Shown piece after piece: positions 33,199 to 42,845 of a stretch of 64,000 bases of DNA. Positions within the stretch are counted from its first letter, which is position 1. Each line of letters starts with the position of its first letter. Below the pieces are notes generated by a model. That model was given only the letters and a program-made list of their open reading frames with translations, had not been told where the DNA came from and searched no databases. The stretch is from Anaerostipes caccae L1-92. Lineage in GTDB: Bacteria; Bacillota; Clostridia; Lachnospirales; Lachnospiraceae. A program made the translations under genes and the position numbers. The stretch covers positions 2,421,501 through 2,485,500 of the forward strand of contig NZ_AP023027.1 of the NCBI RefSeq assembly GCF_014467075.1, written 5' to 3'.

Positions 33199-36100
33199 TT
33201 ATCTCTGTTTCCTTCTTCTGGCCACACCGGTCATCACACCTGCGGCTCCTGCCATAAAACATATGATCCACATAACCTTGCTTTCCTCTCCGGTCTGTGC
33301 AGTCCCTTCCTCTGCTGTTCCCCATCCTTCTCCCGTCTTTTTCCGGGCTCTGCGCTCTGCCACTTCTCTATAGTTCCAGCTGGTCTTGCTTTTCTTCTTC
33401 GGCTTCTTTTCTTTTTCTTTCTTCGGTTTCTTTGCCGCAGTTGTCGTCTCCTCTTTCGACGTGGTTCCTTCCGCTTTCTTTTTCCATTTTGCCTTCAGGG
33501 TCAGATTCTCATGCACCAGCGTATTAAAGTCCCATTTCACTTCGTTTCCCTCCGCATCGGTGTAATACCAGCCCTCAAAAAGATATCCGGCCTTCTTCGG
33601 TTCCTCCGGCTGGCTCGCTTCTTTCCCTCCTGTAACCGTCTGTGCACCGGGTGCATCCTGCCCTCCGTCCGTATCAAACGTTACCGTGTGTTCTCCGGTC
33701 AACGCAACCGCCACTTTCACCCTGGGTCCATCCTCCATGGTAAAGGTCACATCAAAGGTGCCGGTCTTTCCCGCCGCCTTTGCCTCGTTCAGTTTCCGAA
33801 GCTGTTCCTCATCGATCTTTAAGATCGCGTTGTCTCCGTTTTCATCTTTCCCTCTGGCCCTGCAAAGCTCCGTCAGTTCTTCCTCTCCAAAGCTGTTTCC
33901 TCCGGTCGGATGGCTCACACTGTCTGCCCCGCAGCTTGGCTTTCCGCTTCCCTGGGCTGCCCCGTCAAGCCCTTCCTCTGTCAGATAGACTGTGACCGTT
34001 GCCTCTGTCCCGTCAGGAGCTGCAAACGTCAGTTCAAACTCCCCGGTCTTTTTGGATGCTTTTGCCTCGTTCAGCTTCTCGATCTGTTCCTGCTTCGGAA
34101 AGGTGATCAGATCCGTTTCGATCACACTGTCATCGCCTGTGACTGCCTTGACTCTGCTCAGTTCCTTTAGCTGCTCTTTTGTAAATGGCGCTCCGCTTGT
34201 TTTGCTTATGATATGTTTGGCTTTGATCATCTCTCCGCTGTCCGCATCCTGCACGATCTTGTCATACTCTCCATGGAGGCTCACCGTGATCTTTACGCTC
34301 TTTTTATCCGGCGAGGTAAAGGTCAGCTCAAACTTCCCGGCTTTTCCCGCAGTCTTTGCGTCGTTGATCGCTTTCAGTTCCTTCTCATTCGGAATCAGAT
34401 GCTCATCTTTATAGGTGGTCCCCTCAGCATCCTTTCCCTGTACCGAAGACAGAGTCCGCACATCGTCTGCCGTCAGTGTAAGGCCTCCGGTCTCTTTGGA
34501 AAAGCTGTTGGCTCCGATCGTAACCTCCAGATGTTCCGGGTCCACCTTCGCGGCATCCGTTCCCTCGGCCTTTAAGCAGACTTTGACCGTCGTCTTTGTC
34601 CCGTTGGGCGTCGTAAACACCAGCGGATACTCTCCCAGTTTTTTCTCTGCTTTCGCTTTGTTGATGGCCTCGATCTGCTCCGGGAATTCAAACCGCAGAT
34701 CATCCATCGAAAAATCCGTCCCGTTTTCCTGCTTTCCTGTGACCTTTGTCAGGCCCTTTAACTGTTCTTTTGTAAATGCTTCTCCTCCGGTCTTGCTGAT
34801 CACATGGTTGGCACCGATCTGTTCTTTCGTATCCTTTTCGATCTGATTGGTGTCACGGAATGGCCCGAAATAGACCTTCGTATAAAACTTTCCGACCTCA
34901 ATTGCGGTGTTCTCTTGAAACGGGGTTCCATCCACAAAGGTGTAATCAGTAAGGGACGTCCCGTCCTGGATATATCCCTGATATCCGAAATCCGGCGCCG
35001 CTGTTACATTGGATACTTTATCATTGCCTCCTGCGGATCCGATACCAGGCATACTTGTCGCCTCATCGCCTATGGCAACGACCACCGTATCTCCTCCGCT
35101 GACCTGGATATTTTTTGTATCCATGTTTCCGCCGCCATAGCTTGCTCCGATCCCCGGAGCATTGGCTCCTCCCCGCGCTTCTACATAACCGCCCGAAATA
35201 TAGATCCCGTCTACTGTATTTCCATAGCCTGATCCGATCCCGGAACCCTTATCTGTTCCGGTCGCTTTGATATTCCCTCCGGAAATACGGATATTGCTTG
35301 TATATCCTCCCCCACCTCTTTCCGAAACACAGGCAGATCCAATCCCTGCCGTATGCAGTCCGGCATATGCCTCAATATTTCCGCCTTTGATTGTCAGATT
35401 AGAAAATCCGCAGTTTTTCTTATCCGCAATATTTCTCAAAGTGCTGCCGATAGCGCCTACATGCCATATGTCTGGATTTCCTTCGGCAAGAAGTGACCCA
35501 CAGGAACTATTGCAGCGATGTCCTTCTATCCCTGCATTCTCACACTGTATTGTCAGTGTCCCATCCATTCCGTCCTTCGCCAGCGCGGCTCCTGTGCTGC
35601 CTGAAAATCCGTCCGCCGAGCTCCCCGAATTGCAGATCAGTCGGTTCTCTCCGACCAAAGTGATCGTGACATCTGCATGGGAGACATTGATACAGTCCCA
35701 CTTGGACGTAGTTGTGTCCACTTCCCCTATGGTAATACTGACATTATCCAAGGTTATATCTGTCTCTACTCCTTCCAGCACTTCGATATTGTTGGAAGTT
35801 GTTGTACCTGTGATCCAGTATCCTTTTGGATTCAGGCTTGTCTCATTCTGTGAAAGGCCGCCCCCGGTGGCACCATTCTCTGTGATGCGGATATCTCCCT
35901 GACTCACATCGAGCAGTGTCTGCCCATTCTCTGACAGCATTTTCTTCTTCACCGGCTTTTTTGCCTTCCTCTGCGTTGAGCCCGTCTCCTGCCGTTCTGT
36001 CGTTTCGGTTCCTTTGATTTTGGGCGTTTCTGTCGATGCCGCTTCGGTCCCTTTTTCTTCCGTCGTCTCCTGTTCAGTCTCTGGGGCTAATGTCTGAATT

Positions 36101-36229
36101 TCAGAAATACCCCCCCCCGGATTTTCCAGCCATTTCCTCCTCATGAGCCTGCGGCACAGCCCCTGTGCCGGCTCCCATGGTCACGATCAGAGAAACTGCA
36201 GCCAGACATCTCATCCATTTCTTTTTCAT
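33199..36229 (-). CDS. Large repeat-bearing cell-surface protein, frame split by a poly-G tract
   Basis: Seen: a signal peptide starts at the ATG at 36229 (MKKKWMRCLAAVSLIVTMGA, then GTGAVPQA) and reads to a run of nine G (36118-36110 on the minus strand), after which that frame stops at TGA. The following 981-codon frame continues in the next phase; eight G would join them. The body has a Thr/Glu-rich linker, a beta-helix-like carbohydrate-binding region with repeated GGNI/GSGIGS motifs (about residues 85-410), four tandem repeats of about 80 residues (from about 420 to 770), an InlB-type repeat (EGWYYTDAEGNEVKWDFNT), a Lys-rich stretch and a sorting-like tail TAQTGEES plus hydrophobic helix and RRRKQR. 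A probable phase-variable wall-anchored protein; a sequencing error in the homopolymer is the alternative. Confidence 0.8.
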
Positions 36230-36328
36230 TGTTCTTCATCCTTTCTTTCTGCCCTCAAGTGCACTCTTTTTTGGACACGCTTTTATTATTTGACTTTATA
36301 AGAACATTGGACAGCACAAAAGGTTAGA

Positions 36329-36361
36329 AAAAGGATGGGCATTTCTGTCTCTGCCCATCCA
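36329..36361 (-). terminator. Terminator after the small XRE gene
   Basis: GGATGGGC pairs with GCCCATCC around an 11-base loop; the minus-strand copy is followed by TTTTTCT. Confidence 0.75.
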
Positions 36362-36366
36362 TCTTT

Positions 36367-36711
36367 CTATTCACCGTCTAACAGTTCCGCAAGCTTTCTG
36401 GAAATCTCCAGAACAATCTTTTTATCTCTCGGCCCGCAGTTTTCGATCACCGCGTCAAGTTCTTTCACAAAAACATCCTCTTTCATTTCCGGTGAGTGAT
36501 AACTGTCCATCAGCAGGTAGTCCACAGAAACTCCCAATGCATTGCTGATTTCAACCAGCGTGGGAAGTGAGACTTTTGTCTTTGCCGTTTCAATATTTGA
36601 AATATGACTGACCGACAGATCAACTTTCTCAGCTAAATATTCCTGAGTCATGTTCTGTTTTCTTCTCACTTCTTTTATTTTCCGTCCCAGCGCTTCATAA
36701 TTCATTTTCAT
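36367..36711 (-). CDS. XRE-family helix-turn-helix regulator
   Basis: 114 residues. Seen: an N-terminal Cro/C1-type helix-turn-helix (GRKIKEVRRKQNMTQEYLAE, LSVSHISNIETAKTKVSLPT, LVEISNALGVSVDYLL) and a short acidic helical C-terminus. A GGAG site precedes the ATG at 36711. It is monocistronic, closed by its own terminator, and lies upstream of the surface-protein gene on the same strand; whether it controls that gene is unknown. An inverted repeat TATTTATG/CATAAATA lies just upstream at about 36732-36773. Confidence 0.85.
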   Translation of the reverse strand: MKMNYEALGRKIKEVRRKQNMTQEYLAEKVDLSVSHISNIETAKTKVSLPTLVEISNALGVSVDYLLMDSYHSPEMKEDVFVKELDAVIENCGPRDKKIVLEISRKLAELLDGE

Positions 36712-36884
36712 ACACTACTCCACTTCTTATATATTTATGAATCGGAAGCAGCAAACTCCGGTTTCCATAAATATTTTCTATTTTTACAGTACATTTTCCT
36801 GTCTCTATTGTCTCCGTTATTTGTTTTTGTTAGAATAGCTTATATAAATAAAAATTATTTATGTAGTTTAAGAAGGTGGTTTTT

Positions 36885-37058
36885 ATGGACAAAAAATACT
36901 TATTTAAGTTCTGGCTTCTGTGTACTTTTCTCATCTTTTTTTCCTTTTGCCTGTCATTGTACCAATACAGGCGAAGGGAAAAATGGGCAAAAAAAGTCGT
37001 CGAAGGGTGGCGTATAAAATACCGTCCCTTCGACGATGATTCCTCAGGATTTTTATAA
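36885..37058 (+). CDS. Small single-pass membrane protein
   Basis: 57 residues from the ATG at 36885 with an AAGGTGG site 8 bases upstream. Seen: a short basic N-terminus, one hydrophobic helix (FWLLCTFLIFFSFCLSLY), then a basic tail QYRRREKWAKKVVEGWRIKY and an acidic end. The family is not recognised. Its last third overlaps a strong dyad (36997-37036) and its stop overlaps the convergent glucosaminidase stop. A real small protein is favoured by the good ribosome site; it could instead be a short transcript ending in the dyad. Confidence 0.5.
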   Translation: MDKKYLFKFWLLCTFLIFFSFCLSLYQYRRREKWAKKVVEGWRIKYRPFDDDSSGFL

Positions 37059-38336
37059 TCTTTTCATGATCTCATAGCATCGGTTGGTCACATAGCCTGC
37101 CCATGTGTTCCCGACACAGTAACACTGATTGACTCCTTTTACTGTGGGGCCGTGGTAATAAGCCCCTCCCTTAACGAGATACTTATCTTTCAGCAGTTTA
37201 GCAGTCATCAGAAGATTCTCTTCCTTTGTCGGTGCATTGATGCCTTTGGCGCTGTCAGATGTGACCCCGTAGCCTGTGAGGTTGTGGTCCTCTCTGGCAC
37301 GTCTGCTGGTCCCCCATGCGCTCTCATGGATTGCAATGCCCATCACCACGACTGCATTGACCCCATATTTCTTCTCACATTTATAAAATGCCGGAGCCTC
37401 TTCCTCTAAGGCAGATCCCTTCAGCATCAGGCGAATCTCTTCTACTGACAGGTTGCTTTTCTTCAGAAGATTCATTGGATCAAATACACGGGGCTCATCC
37501 GCCTTCAGCTCTTTGATCTGCTTCTTCAGTGTCCTTATCTTTTTCCTGCTTTTTTTGAGTTCTCTCAGCCTCTGCTCCTGTGTTTTGTCACAGTTTAAAA
37601 TCTGCTGGTCCAGATACTGCTTTAACTGGATCGTCTCCTCATCTTCGATGACATCCGCCACCTTCATTTCACCGGCCACATCAAAATTATAATTTTCTGC
37701 GATGTCTTTGAGATAACCGTTTTTGGTCTTTACTGACAGTTCCAGCAGCAAATGATTGACTCTGTGACCGATCTGAGTGTCATTCCCGTCCTTCTTCACC
37801 CCGGTCAATGCCACTACACCCGGAATCGCTACACTGCCGCTCTGCTCATTCAGCGCCTGATAAAACTTCTGCATCTCTTCCTTTAACTTATCCGCATGAA
37901 GGAGACTCTGCTCCAGGCTTTCTTCCTTCAGGAGCTGTCTTTTTAATTTTTCCTCTCTGGCAAGGGCTGTCTCTGATCTGACGGAAACAGCATCTTCCGG
38001 AGCAACGATTTTCTTTTCTTTGTCTTTCTTCTTATCTTTTTTCTTTTTTGATTTCTTCTTAGACTTTTTCTTCTTGTTATGTACTTTTTCTGTCTTTGCT
38101 TTGTCCCCCTTTTTCTCTGTGGCAGTCTTTTCTGAAGCCGTTGTAGGTTTGGGCTCCTGTGCTGCCGTCTGTTCTTCTGTAGTCGCCTCTGTCTCTGTTT
38201 CTGAAGCACTGGATGATGAAGTCTCAGCAGTCTCCTTTGCTTTGTCCGGTTCTACGGCGTATGCCGGTACCGACACGCTCAGAGTAAGAACGACCATACA
38301 CAAAATGCCTGCGGCCTTTCTTAAAGCTTTACTCAC
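37053..38336 (-). CDS. Secreted glucosaminidase-domain (endo-beta-N-acetylglucosaminidase-like) protein
   Basis: 427 residues, starting with a GTG preceded by GGGGG. Seen: a signal peptide (ALRKAAGILCMVVLTLSVSV, PAYA), a Ser/Thr/Glu linker, a very Lys-rich tract (about residues 75-110), coiled-coil segments, and a C-terminal glucosaminidase domain with GVNAVVVMGIAIHESAWGTS, HNLTGYGVTSDSAKGINAP and the final GNTWAGYVTNRCYEIM. Known: such domains cleave peptidoglycan glycan strands, with the Glu of the HES motif catalytic. The Lys tract may bind teichoic acids. It ends against the small membrane gene. Confidence 0.85.
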   Translation of the reverse strand: MSKALRKAAGILCMVVLTLSVSVPAYAVEPDKAKETAETSSSSASETETEATTEEQTAAQEPKPTTASEKTATEKKGDKAKTEKVHNKKKKSKKKSKKKKDKKKDKEKKIVAPEDAVSVRSETALAREEKLKRQLLKEESLEQSLLHADKLKEEMQKFYQALNEQSGSVAIPGVVALTGVKKDGNDTQIGHRVNHLLLELSVKTKNGYLKDIAENYNFDVAGEMKVADVIEDEETIQLKQYLDQQILNCDKTQEQRLRELKKSRKKIRTLKKQIKELKADEPRVFDPMNLLKKSNLSVEEIRLMLKGSALEEEAPAFYKCEKKYGVNAVVVMGIAIHESAWGTSRRAREDHNLTGYGVTSDSAKGINAPTKEENLLMTAKLLKDKYLVKGGAYYHGPTVKGVNQCYCVGNTWAGYVTNRCYEIMKRL

Positions 38337-38426
38337 GATAATACCCCCTTATATATTACCCATGATACATCGGCTGTCATAATTTTGCAACTCTCAGAGC
38401 TGATTTCAGACTTTTTTAATAAATCT

Positions 38427-38460
38427 AAAAATCCCGGAAACTGAAGTCTCCGGGATTTTA
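38427..38460 (-). terminator. Terminator after the NlpC/P60 gene
   Basis: AAAATCCCGGA pairs with TCCGGGATTTT around a ten-base loop, directly after the NlpC/P60 stop on the minus strand. Confidence 0.85.
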
Positions 38461-38478
38461 ATTTTAGATATTCTTTTG

Positions 38479-39627
38479 TTACTGGATGATCCTTCTTGCA
38501 CATACAGGAGTCCGATAGAACGCATTTGAGACTTTGATCCCTCCTTTTGGATAAGGAGCTGAATTACTTGCGTGCACAACCTGTCCGCCGCCGATATAAA
38601 GGGCTACGTGGTTGATGCCTCCTCCGCTTCCGTAGAAGATCAGATCTCCTGCACGGAGATTGCTTGTGGAAACTGCGACTCCTTCAGAGGCCTGTGAGCT
38701 GGATGTTCTGCTGATGCTGTATCCGAACTTGGCCAGAACCTGCTGTGTAAATCCGGAACAGTCGATTCCGTTCGTGAGACTGTTTCCGCCGTAGCGGTAC
38801 GGGTTCCCCACAAACTGCAGTGCGTAGTTTGCTACTCTTTTGCCTGTGGATGTTCCTGAAACGCCTGCAGATGCCGGAATTGATTTCCTGCTCTGGCTGC
38901 TGCCAGTGCTCTGTGTGTCTGCGGAACTGCTTCCTGAGGACTGGACAGAACTCTGAACGGACTGCTGTTCCCGAGCTTCCCGGGCTTTCCTTTGTGCTTC
39001 CAGCTTTGCCTGACGTTCCGCCTTTATCTGCTTCATAGATTTTGCTTTTTTAAATTTATATTTTACATCTACATAATCTTTTGAAACATATCCGGTTTCA
39101 CCATCGACTTTTACCTTTGCCCAGTCGCTGTTCTGTTTCTTCACCTTATAAGTTTCATCCTCGGAGATTAATGTCACAACATCAGCATCTTTAGAAGCTT
39201 TTTCCCTGACTCTGAGAGTCTCTGTTGTAACTTTTGCAACCTTCTTTATATTTTTTTCTGCAAAAGCCTGTATATCATCTTCAAAGACAAGATAGTCATT
39301 TTTCACATACCCGGTCACATCTCCGGATTTCACCTTCGTCCATTCTGTGCCTTTTTTTACAATCGTTCCAAGTGCTCCTCTTTTCATTTTTCCTAAAATC
39401 TTGGAATCTGTATTCGGCTTCTTTCTTATGTTCAAAGTAGAGGAGCTCTTTACTTTCGCAACTACTTTATCTGCATACTTGCTCTGCGCCTGGTTGTTTT
39501 CTTTTTTCTGGTCCTCCGCTGCCGGCTTTGCTGTCTCTTTTGGTGCCGCATTTACAGGAGCCGATGTCAATATCATACCTGCCATGGCCACAACTGCGGC
39601 AGACAGTTTCATCTTCTTGATAATCAT
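38479..39627 (-). CDS. Secreted NlpC/P60 peptidoglycan endopeptidase with two SH3 domains
   Basis: 382 residues. Seen: a signal peptide (MKLSAAVVAMAGMILTSAPV), two bacterial SH3 domains (STLNIRKKPNTDSKILGKMK; ETLRVREKASKDADVVTLIS), an Ala/Gln/Arg and Ser-rich linker, and a C-terminal NlpC/P60 domain with the catalytic Cys in NGIDCSGFTQ, His in GGINHVALYIG and a third polar residue in VVHASN. Known: these enzymes cut within stem peptides. A WalR-like box lies in its 5' region, in line with known control of wall hydrolases by WalRK in Firmicutes. Confidence 0.93.
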   Translation of the reverse strand: MIIKKMKLSAAVVAMAGMILTSAPVNAAPKETAKPAAEDQKKENNQAQSKYADKVVAKVKSSSTLNIRKKPNTDSKILGKMKRGALGTIVKKGTEWTKVKSGDVTGYVKNDYLVFEDDIQAFAEKNIKKVAKVTTETLRVREKASKDADVVTLISEDETYKVKKQNSDWAKVKVDGETGYVSKDYVDVKYKFKKAKSMKQIKAERQAKLEAQRKAREAREQQSVQSSVQSSGSSSADTQSTGSSQSRKSIPASAGVSGTSTGKRVANYALQFVGNPYRYGGNSLTNGIDCSGFTQQVLAKFGYSISRTSSSQASEGVAVSTSNLRAGDLIFYGSGGGINHVALYIGGGQVVHASNSAPYPKGGIKVSNAFYRTPVCARRIIQ

Positions 39628-39648
39628 GTTTCCTCCTCAAATTCTAAA

Positions 39649-39665
39649 TGTTACAAAATTGTTAA
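39649..39665 (+). promoter_or_regulatory. WalR-like box in the 5' region of the NlpC/P60 gene
   Basis: TGTTAC, five bases, TGTTAA. This matches the published WalR/YycF consensus of two TGTWAH hexamers 5 bases apart. It is on the strand opposite to the gene and lies just downstream of the predicted start point. A second copy of TGTTACAAAAT, inverted, sits at 39767-39757 upstream of the promoter. Confidence 0.6.
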
Positions 39666-39684
39666 CTTTGTTGCTACAGGTGCT

Positions 39685-39712
39685 ATTATAACACGCACAG
39701 CCCCTATGTCAA
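39685..39712 (-). promoter_or_regulatory. Promoter of the NlpC/P60 gene
   Basis: On the minus strand TTGACA (39712-39707), a 16-base spacer and TATAAT (39690-39685), both perfect. Two copies of TTCGTAATAT, 11 bases apart, lie just upstream at 39728-39748, a spacing that suits a response regulator. Confidence 0.75.
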
Positions 39713-39843
39713 TACTTTTTAAATATTTTCGTAATATATTCGTAATATTTAATCATATTTTGTAACATCGTGGAGAAAGATGGCAGCCGCTGTCACATTA
39801 TTTAAACTGGCTCCTTTTATTTCCTTTAAACTTATGTAATCTT

Positions 39844-41160
39844 CTATTGTTTCTTTTCCCCTCCATTCATTAATTCCGGATGTTTCAATTTATCCCATTT
39901 CCCTTCCTCTGTTGCTGCTACAATTAGAATGTTAACCAAAAACAAACAAAAGAAAACAATATATGCCCCGGTTAAGCTTCCCGTCAATTTCATAACAACC
40001 GCATTTACAACAAAATTAAGACATCCAATACAATAATTAATTGGAAAAATCACACCATTTACTTTTGGATAATCCAACACACCAAAGATAGATGCCGGAA
40101 ATGATAATGACATATTAGTACTTCCTCCCAAAGAGAAACCAACAATAAAAATGGAAGCATATACTAACGGGGGCCAAAAACTTGCTAATAGATTTAATAA
40201 AATCCCAAACGCAAACACTCCGCAGTAAATCATACAAGCCTTTTTTGTACCTATTTTTGTATCGATATATCCAATTCCATAACTGCCTATAATCCCAATT
40301 AATCCAGCTACAGTCATTGCTCCAACTGCCATATCCGTTGACAGTCCCAAATACACATTCCGCTGTACAAATTGTGTAATAATTCCGAGTAATCCTAATG
40401 TAATAAATCCTGGTACAATTGCCGCAATCCATACTTCTTTACATTTCAGCATTTTAGAAATAGTCCAATCGCTGACATAGTCATCTTTGTCTGATATATC
40501 TTTATATTCCGTTTCATATTTTTCTTTCGATACATTATCCGGATACATGCCTGCATCCATTGGATTATCTCTTAAAGTAACAAATGCGTATATTCCTAAT
40601 ACAACTGCTGCCGCCGCAAAAACAGATAAACTAACTTTATATTCTGCCCGTCCTAATAAAAATGTCATCAATGGTGCTAAAACTGCCGTTCCAATATTGG
40701 CTCCGATGGTGCTAATCCCATTGACAACACCCCGTTTCCTGGGAAACCAATCTGATTGCATAGGACCCGTACAAAGATAAAAACAACCTTGTCCACAACT
40801 AACCATGATACATTGAGAAAGTGCATACATAACAATATTGGCTGCTCTTAGAAACAAAAAATAAAATGTCAGCCCAAAAATGATAAATAAAACTGCACTT
40901 ACTTTTCGTCCGCCAAAGCGATCACGAAATTTCGCAATAACCAGCATCATTGCTACCCCGACAAATCCTGCAACAGTTCCCATTGCTAAGCAGACTTCAT
41001 AGTCAAGGCCCGCACCTTTCGCAATCGCCGGCAGTGCAACATTTAATCCATCATTAACGCCTGCGTTTGTAACCAGCATGGCTAAAATTGCAAAAATCAT
41101 AAGATTCCAGCCTTTTCCAAGATTAAAACTTTCTTTTATAGATATTTTTTTGTCCTTCAT
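39844..41160 (-). CDS. MFS transporter, OFA-like
   Basis: About 438 residues from the ATG at 41160 (GAGGAGGA site). Seen: about 12 hydrophobic helices, the loop 2-3 motif KFRDRFGGRKVSA, and the segment GCFYLCTGPMQSDWFPRKRG that resembles the oxalate/formate and related acid antiporters; a long central loop lies near residues 205-245. Last gene of the minus-strand A+T-rich catabolic operon, 89 bases after the kinase gene. It probably imports the substrate of the pathway or exports an acid product. The substrate is unknown. Confidence 0.85.
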   Translation of the reverse strand: MKDKKISIKESFNLGKGWNLMIFAILAMLVTNAGVNDGLNVALPAIAKGAGLDYEVCLAMGTVAGFVGVAMMLVIAKFRDRFGGRKVSAVLFIIFGLTFYFLFLRAANIVMYALSQCIMVSCGQGCFYLCTGPMQSDWFPRKRGVVNGISTIGANIGTAVLAPLMTFLLGRAEYKVSLSVFAAAAVVLGIYAFVTLRDNPMDAGMYPDNVSKEKYETEYKDISDKDDYVSDWTISKMLKCKEVWIAAIVPGFITLGLLGIITQFVQRNVYLGLSTDMAVGAMTVAGLIGIIGSYGIGYIDTKIGTKKACMIYCGVFAFGILLNLLASFWPPLVYASIFIVGFSLGGSTNMSLSFPASIFGVLDYPKVNGVIFPINYCIGCLNFVVNAVVMKLTGSLTGAYIVFFCLFLVNILIVAATEEGKWDKLKHPELMNGGEKKQ

Positions 41161-41249
41161 TTTTCCTCCTCTGTAACATATAAATATTACATTTGAGTTT
41201 CTTAACCGTTTCAATCATTGATTTTAGATGCATCAAAAGACGGAATTTA

Positions 41250-42809
41250 TTAATATATATATTCCATTGTTTCCTTTAACGATTTTAAATTATCTTTTAA
41301 TGACTGATACATATTTACATAGTAAGGATATAATTGATCATAAACCCGGCTCCAATCCTCTTTCGGACGAACAATGTCGTTTACTTTGATTAATTGCTCT
41401 ACTGCTTTTGATAAATCCTCAAATACACCCACTTTATACCCAACGATCAAAGCATCTCCGACAGGAACATCTCCTGAGGCTTCATCTAACAAATACACTG
41501 GTATATTTAACATTGAAGCTTTAATCTGGGACCATGTATAACTTTTAGCTCCGCCGCCGCAAATTCTTAATATATTTGCTTCTCCGCCTGATTCCTTAAC
41601 CGTTTCCATGACATTTCTTAAGGCAAATGCTGTTCCTTCAAAGATAGAACGAATGATATCACTTCTCGTTGTATTGATTCCCATCCCGATAAACATGCCT
41701 CTTGCTGCTTCATCCCATATAGGGGCTCTTTCACCCAATAAATAAGGGAAGAAGAACAATCCGTTTGAACCAGGTTTTGATTCTAATGCTAATTCATTTA
41801 AATAGTTATAAATATTTAAATTATGTTGTTGACAATATAACCTTTCTTCTGCTGCCATTGTATCAATAAACCATTTAATCGCTGCTCCTGTCGTTGTAAT
41901 TGGGGCGTCAAAAATCCAGGGCATTCCATCAACTGCACATGGTTTTGTAACAACTGGTACATCCGGTTTACTTTGATTTGCACTTCCAACAAAAACCAGA
42001 GAACTCGTTCCGGATGATTCTCCCGCATCTCCTAAACGGCTCAATCCTAACGCATACATGGATGCCATTGCATCACTGCATCCGGCTACAACCGGAATTC
42101 CTGGAACTAATCCCGTTTCTCTTGCCGCATCGTCCGTAACAAATCCGATAATATCGTCAACTGGTACCGGCTGCGGAAGATATTCATTCAAATTAATTCC
42201 TAACACATCGCCAACTTTATCTGACCATTTCATGGTGTTGATGTCTAAACACTGTGTTCTTGATGCCTGATCCACATCCATCGTCAATTTTCTTGTTAAT
42301 TTAAAATTAATGAAGGAACTGGCCTGTAAGAAACATTGTGTTTGAGCAAAAAGGTCCGGCTCATTGTTTTTAAACCAAAGAATTTTGCTTGGTAAAAATG
42401 ATACTGACGGCTGTCCGCCCACAATTTGAATAAATTCTTCTTCTCCAATCTTCTGTAAAATTGTATCTAACTCTTTTGATGAACGATTATCCTGATATGT
42501 CATCGCATTTCGCACCGGATTTCCATCTGCATCAATTGGCAGCATACTGACCGTATGTGAACTGATAGAGATTCCACGTATTTTATTTGTTATTTCTTCC
42601 CCCGCCTGTTCTGCAAGCGAGTGAAAGATTTCTTTTGTATTTTCCCACCATTCATTGGCATCTTGTTCCTGCATATTAGGTTTTGGAATCATAAATTTAC
42701 TTGGCCGGCTTGCTTCTGCAATTATTTTTCCGTCTTCACCTATGATAATTGCTTTTATATTCGTTGTTCCACAATCCATTCCCAATAGGTAATTCTCTAC
42801 TTTTATCAC
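41250..42809 (-). CDS. FGGY family carbohydrate kinase
   Basis: 519 residues, GTG start with GGAGG 7 bases upstream. Seen: the N-terminal phosphate-1 motif YLLGMDCGTTNIKAIIIGED, HTVSMLPIDADGNPVRNAMT, TYQDNRSSKELD, the middle VVAGCSDAMASMYALGL and SGTSSLVFVGSA, then the phosphate-2 LRICGGGAKSYTWSQIKASM. Known: FGGY kinases act on ketoses, polyols and related compounds (xylulokinase, fuculokinase, LsrK). Substrate not predictable. With the class II aldolase of the same operon a kinase-then-aldolase route is expected, as in fuculose or ribulose breakdown. Confidence 0.9.
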   Translation of the reverse strand: MIKVENYLLGMDCGTTNIKAIIIGEDGKIIAEASRPSKFMIPKPNMQEQDANEWWENTKEIFHSLAEQAGEEITNKIRGISISSHTVSMLPIDADGNPVRNAMTYQDNRSSKELDTILQKIGEEEFIQIVGGQPSVSFLPSKILWFKNNEPDLFAQTQCFLQASSFINFKLTRKLTMDVDQASRTQCLDINTMKWSDKVGDVLGINLNEYLPQPVPVDDIIGFVTDDAARETGLVPGIPVVAGCSDAMASMYALGLSRLGDAGESSGTSSLVFVGSANQSKPDVPVVTKPCAVDGMPWIFDAPITTTGAAIKWFIDTMAAEERLYCQQHNLNIYNYLNELALESKPGSNGLFFFPYLLGERAPIWDEAARGMFIGMGINTTRSDIIRSIFEGTAFALRNVMETVKESGGEANILRICGGGAKSYTWSQIKASMLNIPVYLLDEASGDVPVGDALIVGYKVGVFEDLSKAVEQLIKVNDIVRPKEDWSRVYDQLYPYYVNMYQSLKDNLKSLKETMEYIY

Positions 42810-42845
42810 TGCATTTCCTCCATCCCATCCGACGTACAGAGTTTT

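Noticed and set aside
37943..38382. Frames in and opposite the Lys-rich part of the glucosaminidase gene
   Set aside because: Low-complexity coding sequence gives long open frames by chance.
39728..39748. Direct repeats as the start of a CRISPR array
   Set aside because: Only two 10-base copies 11 bases apart; far too short, and placed as promoter-proximal sites.
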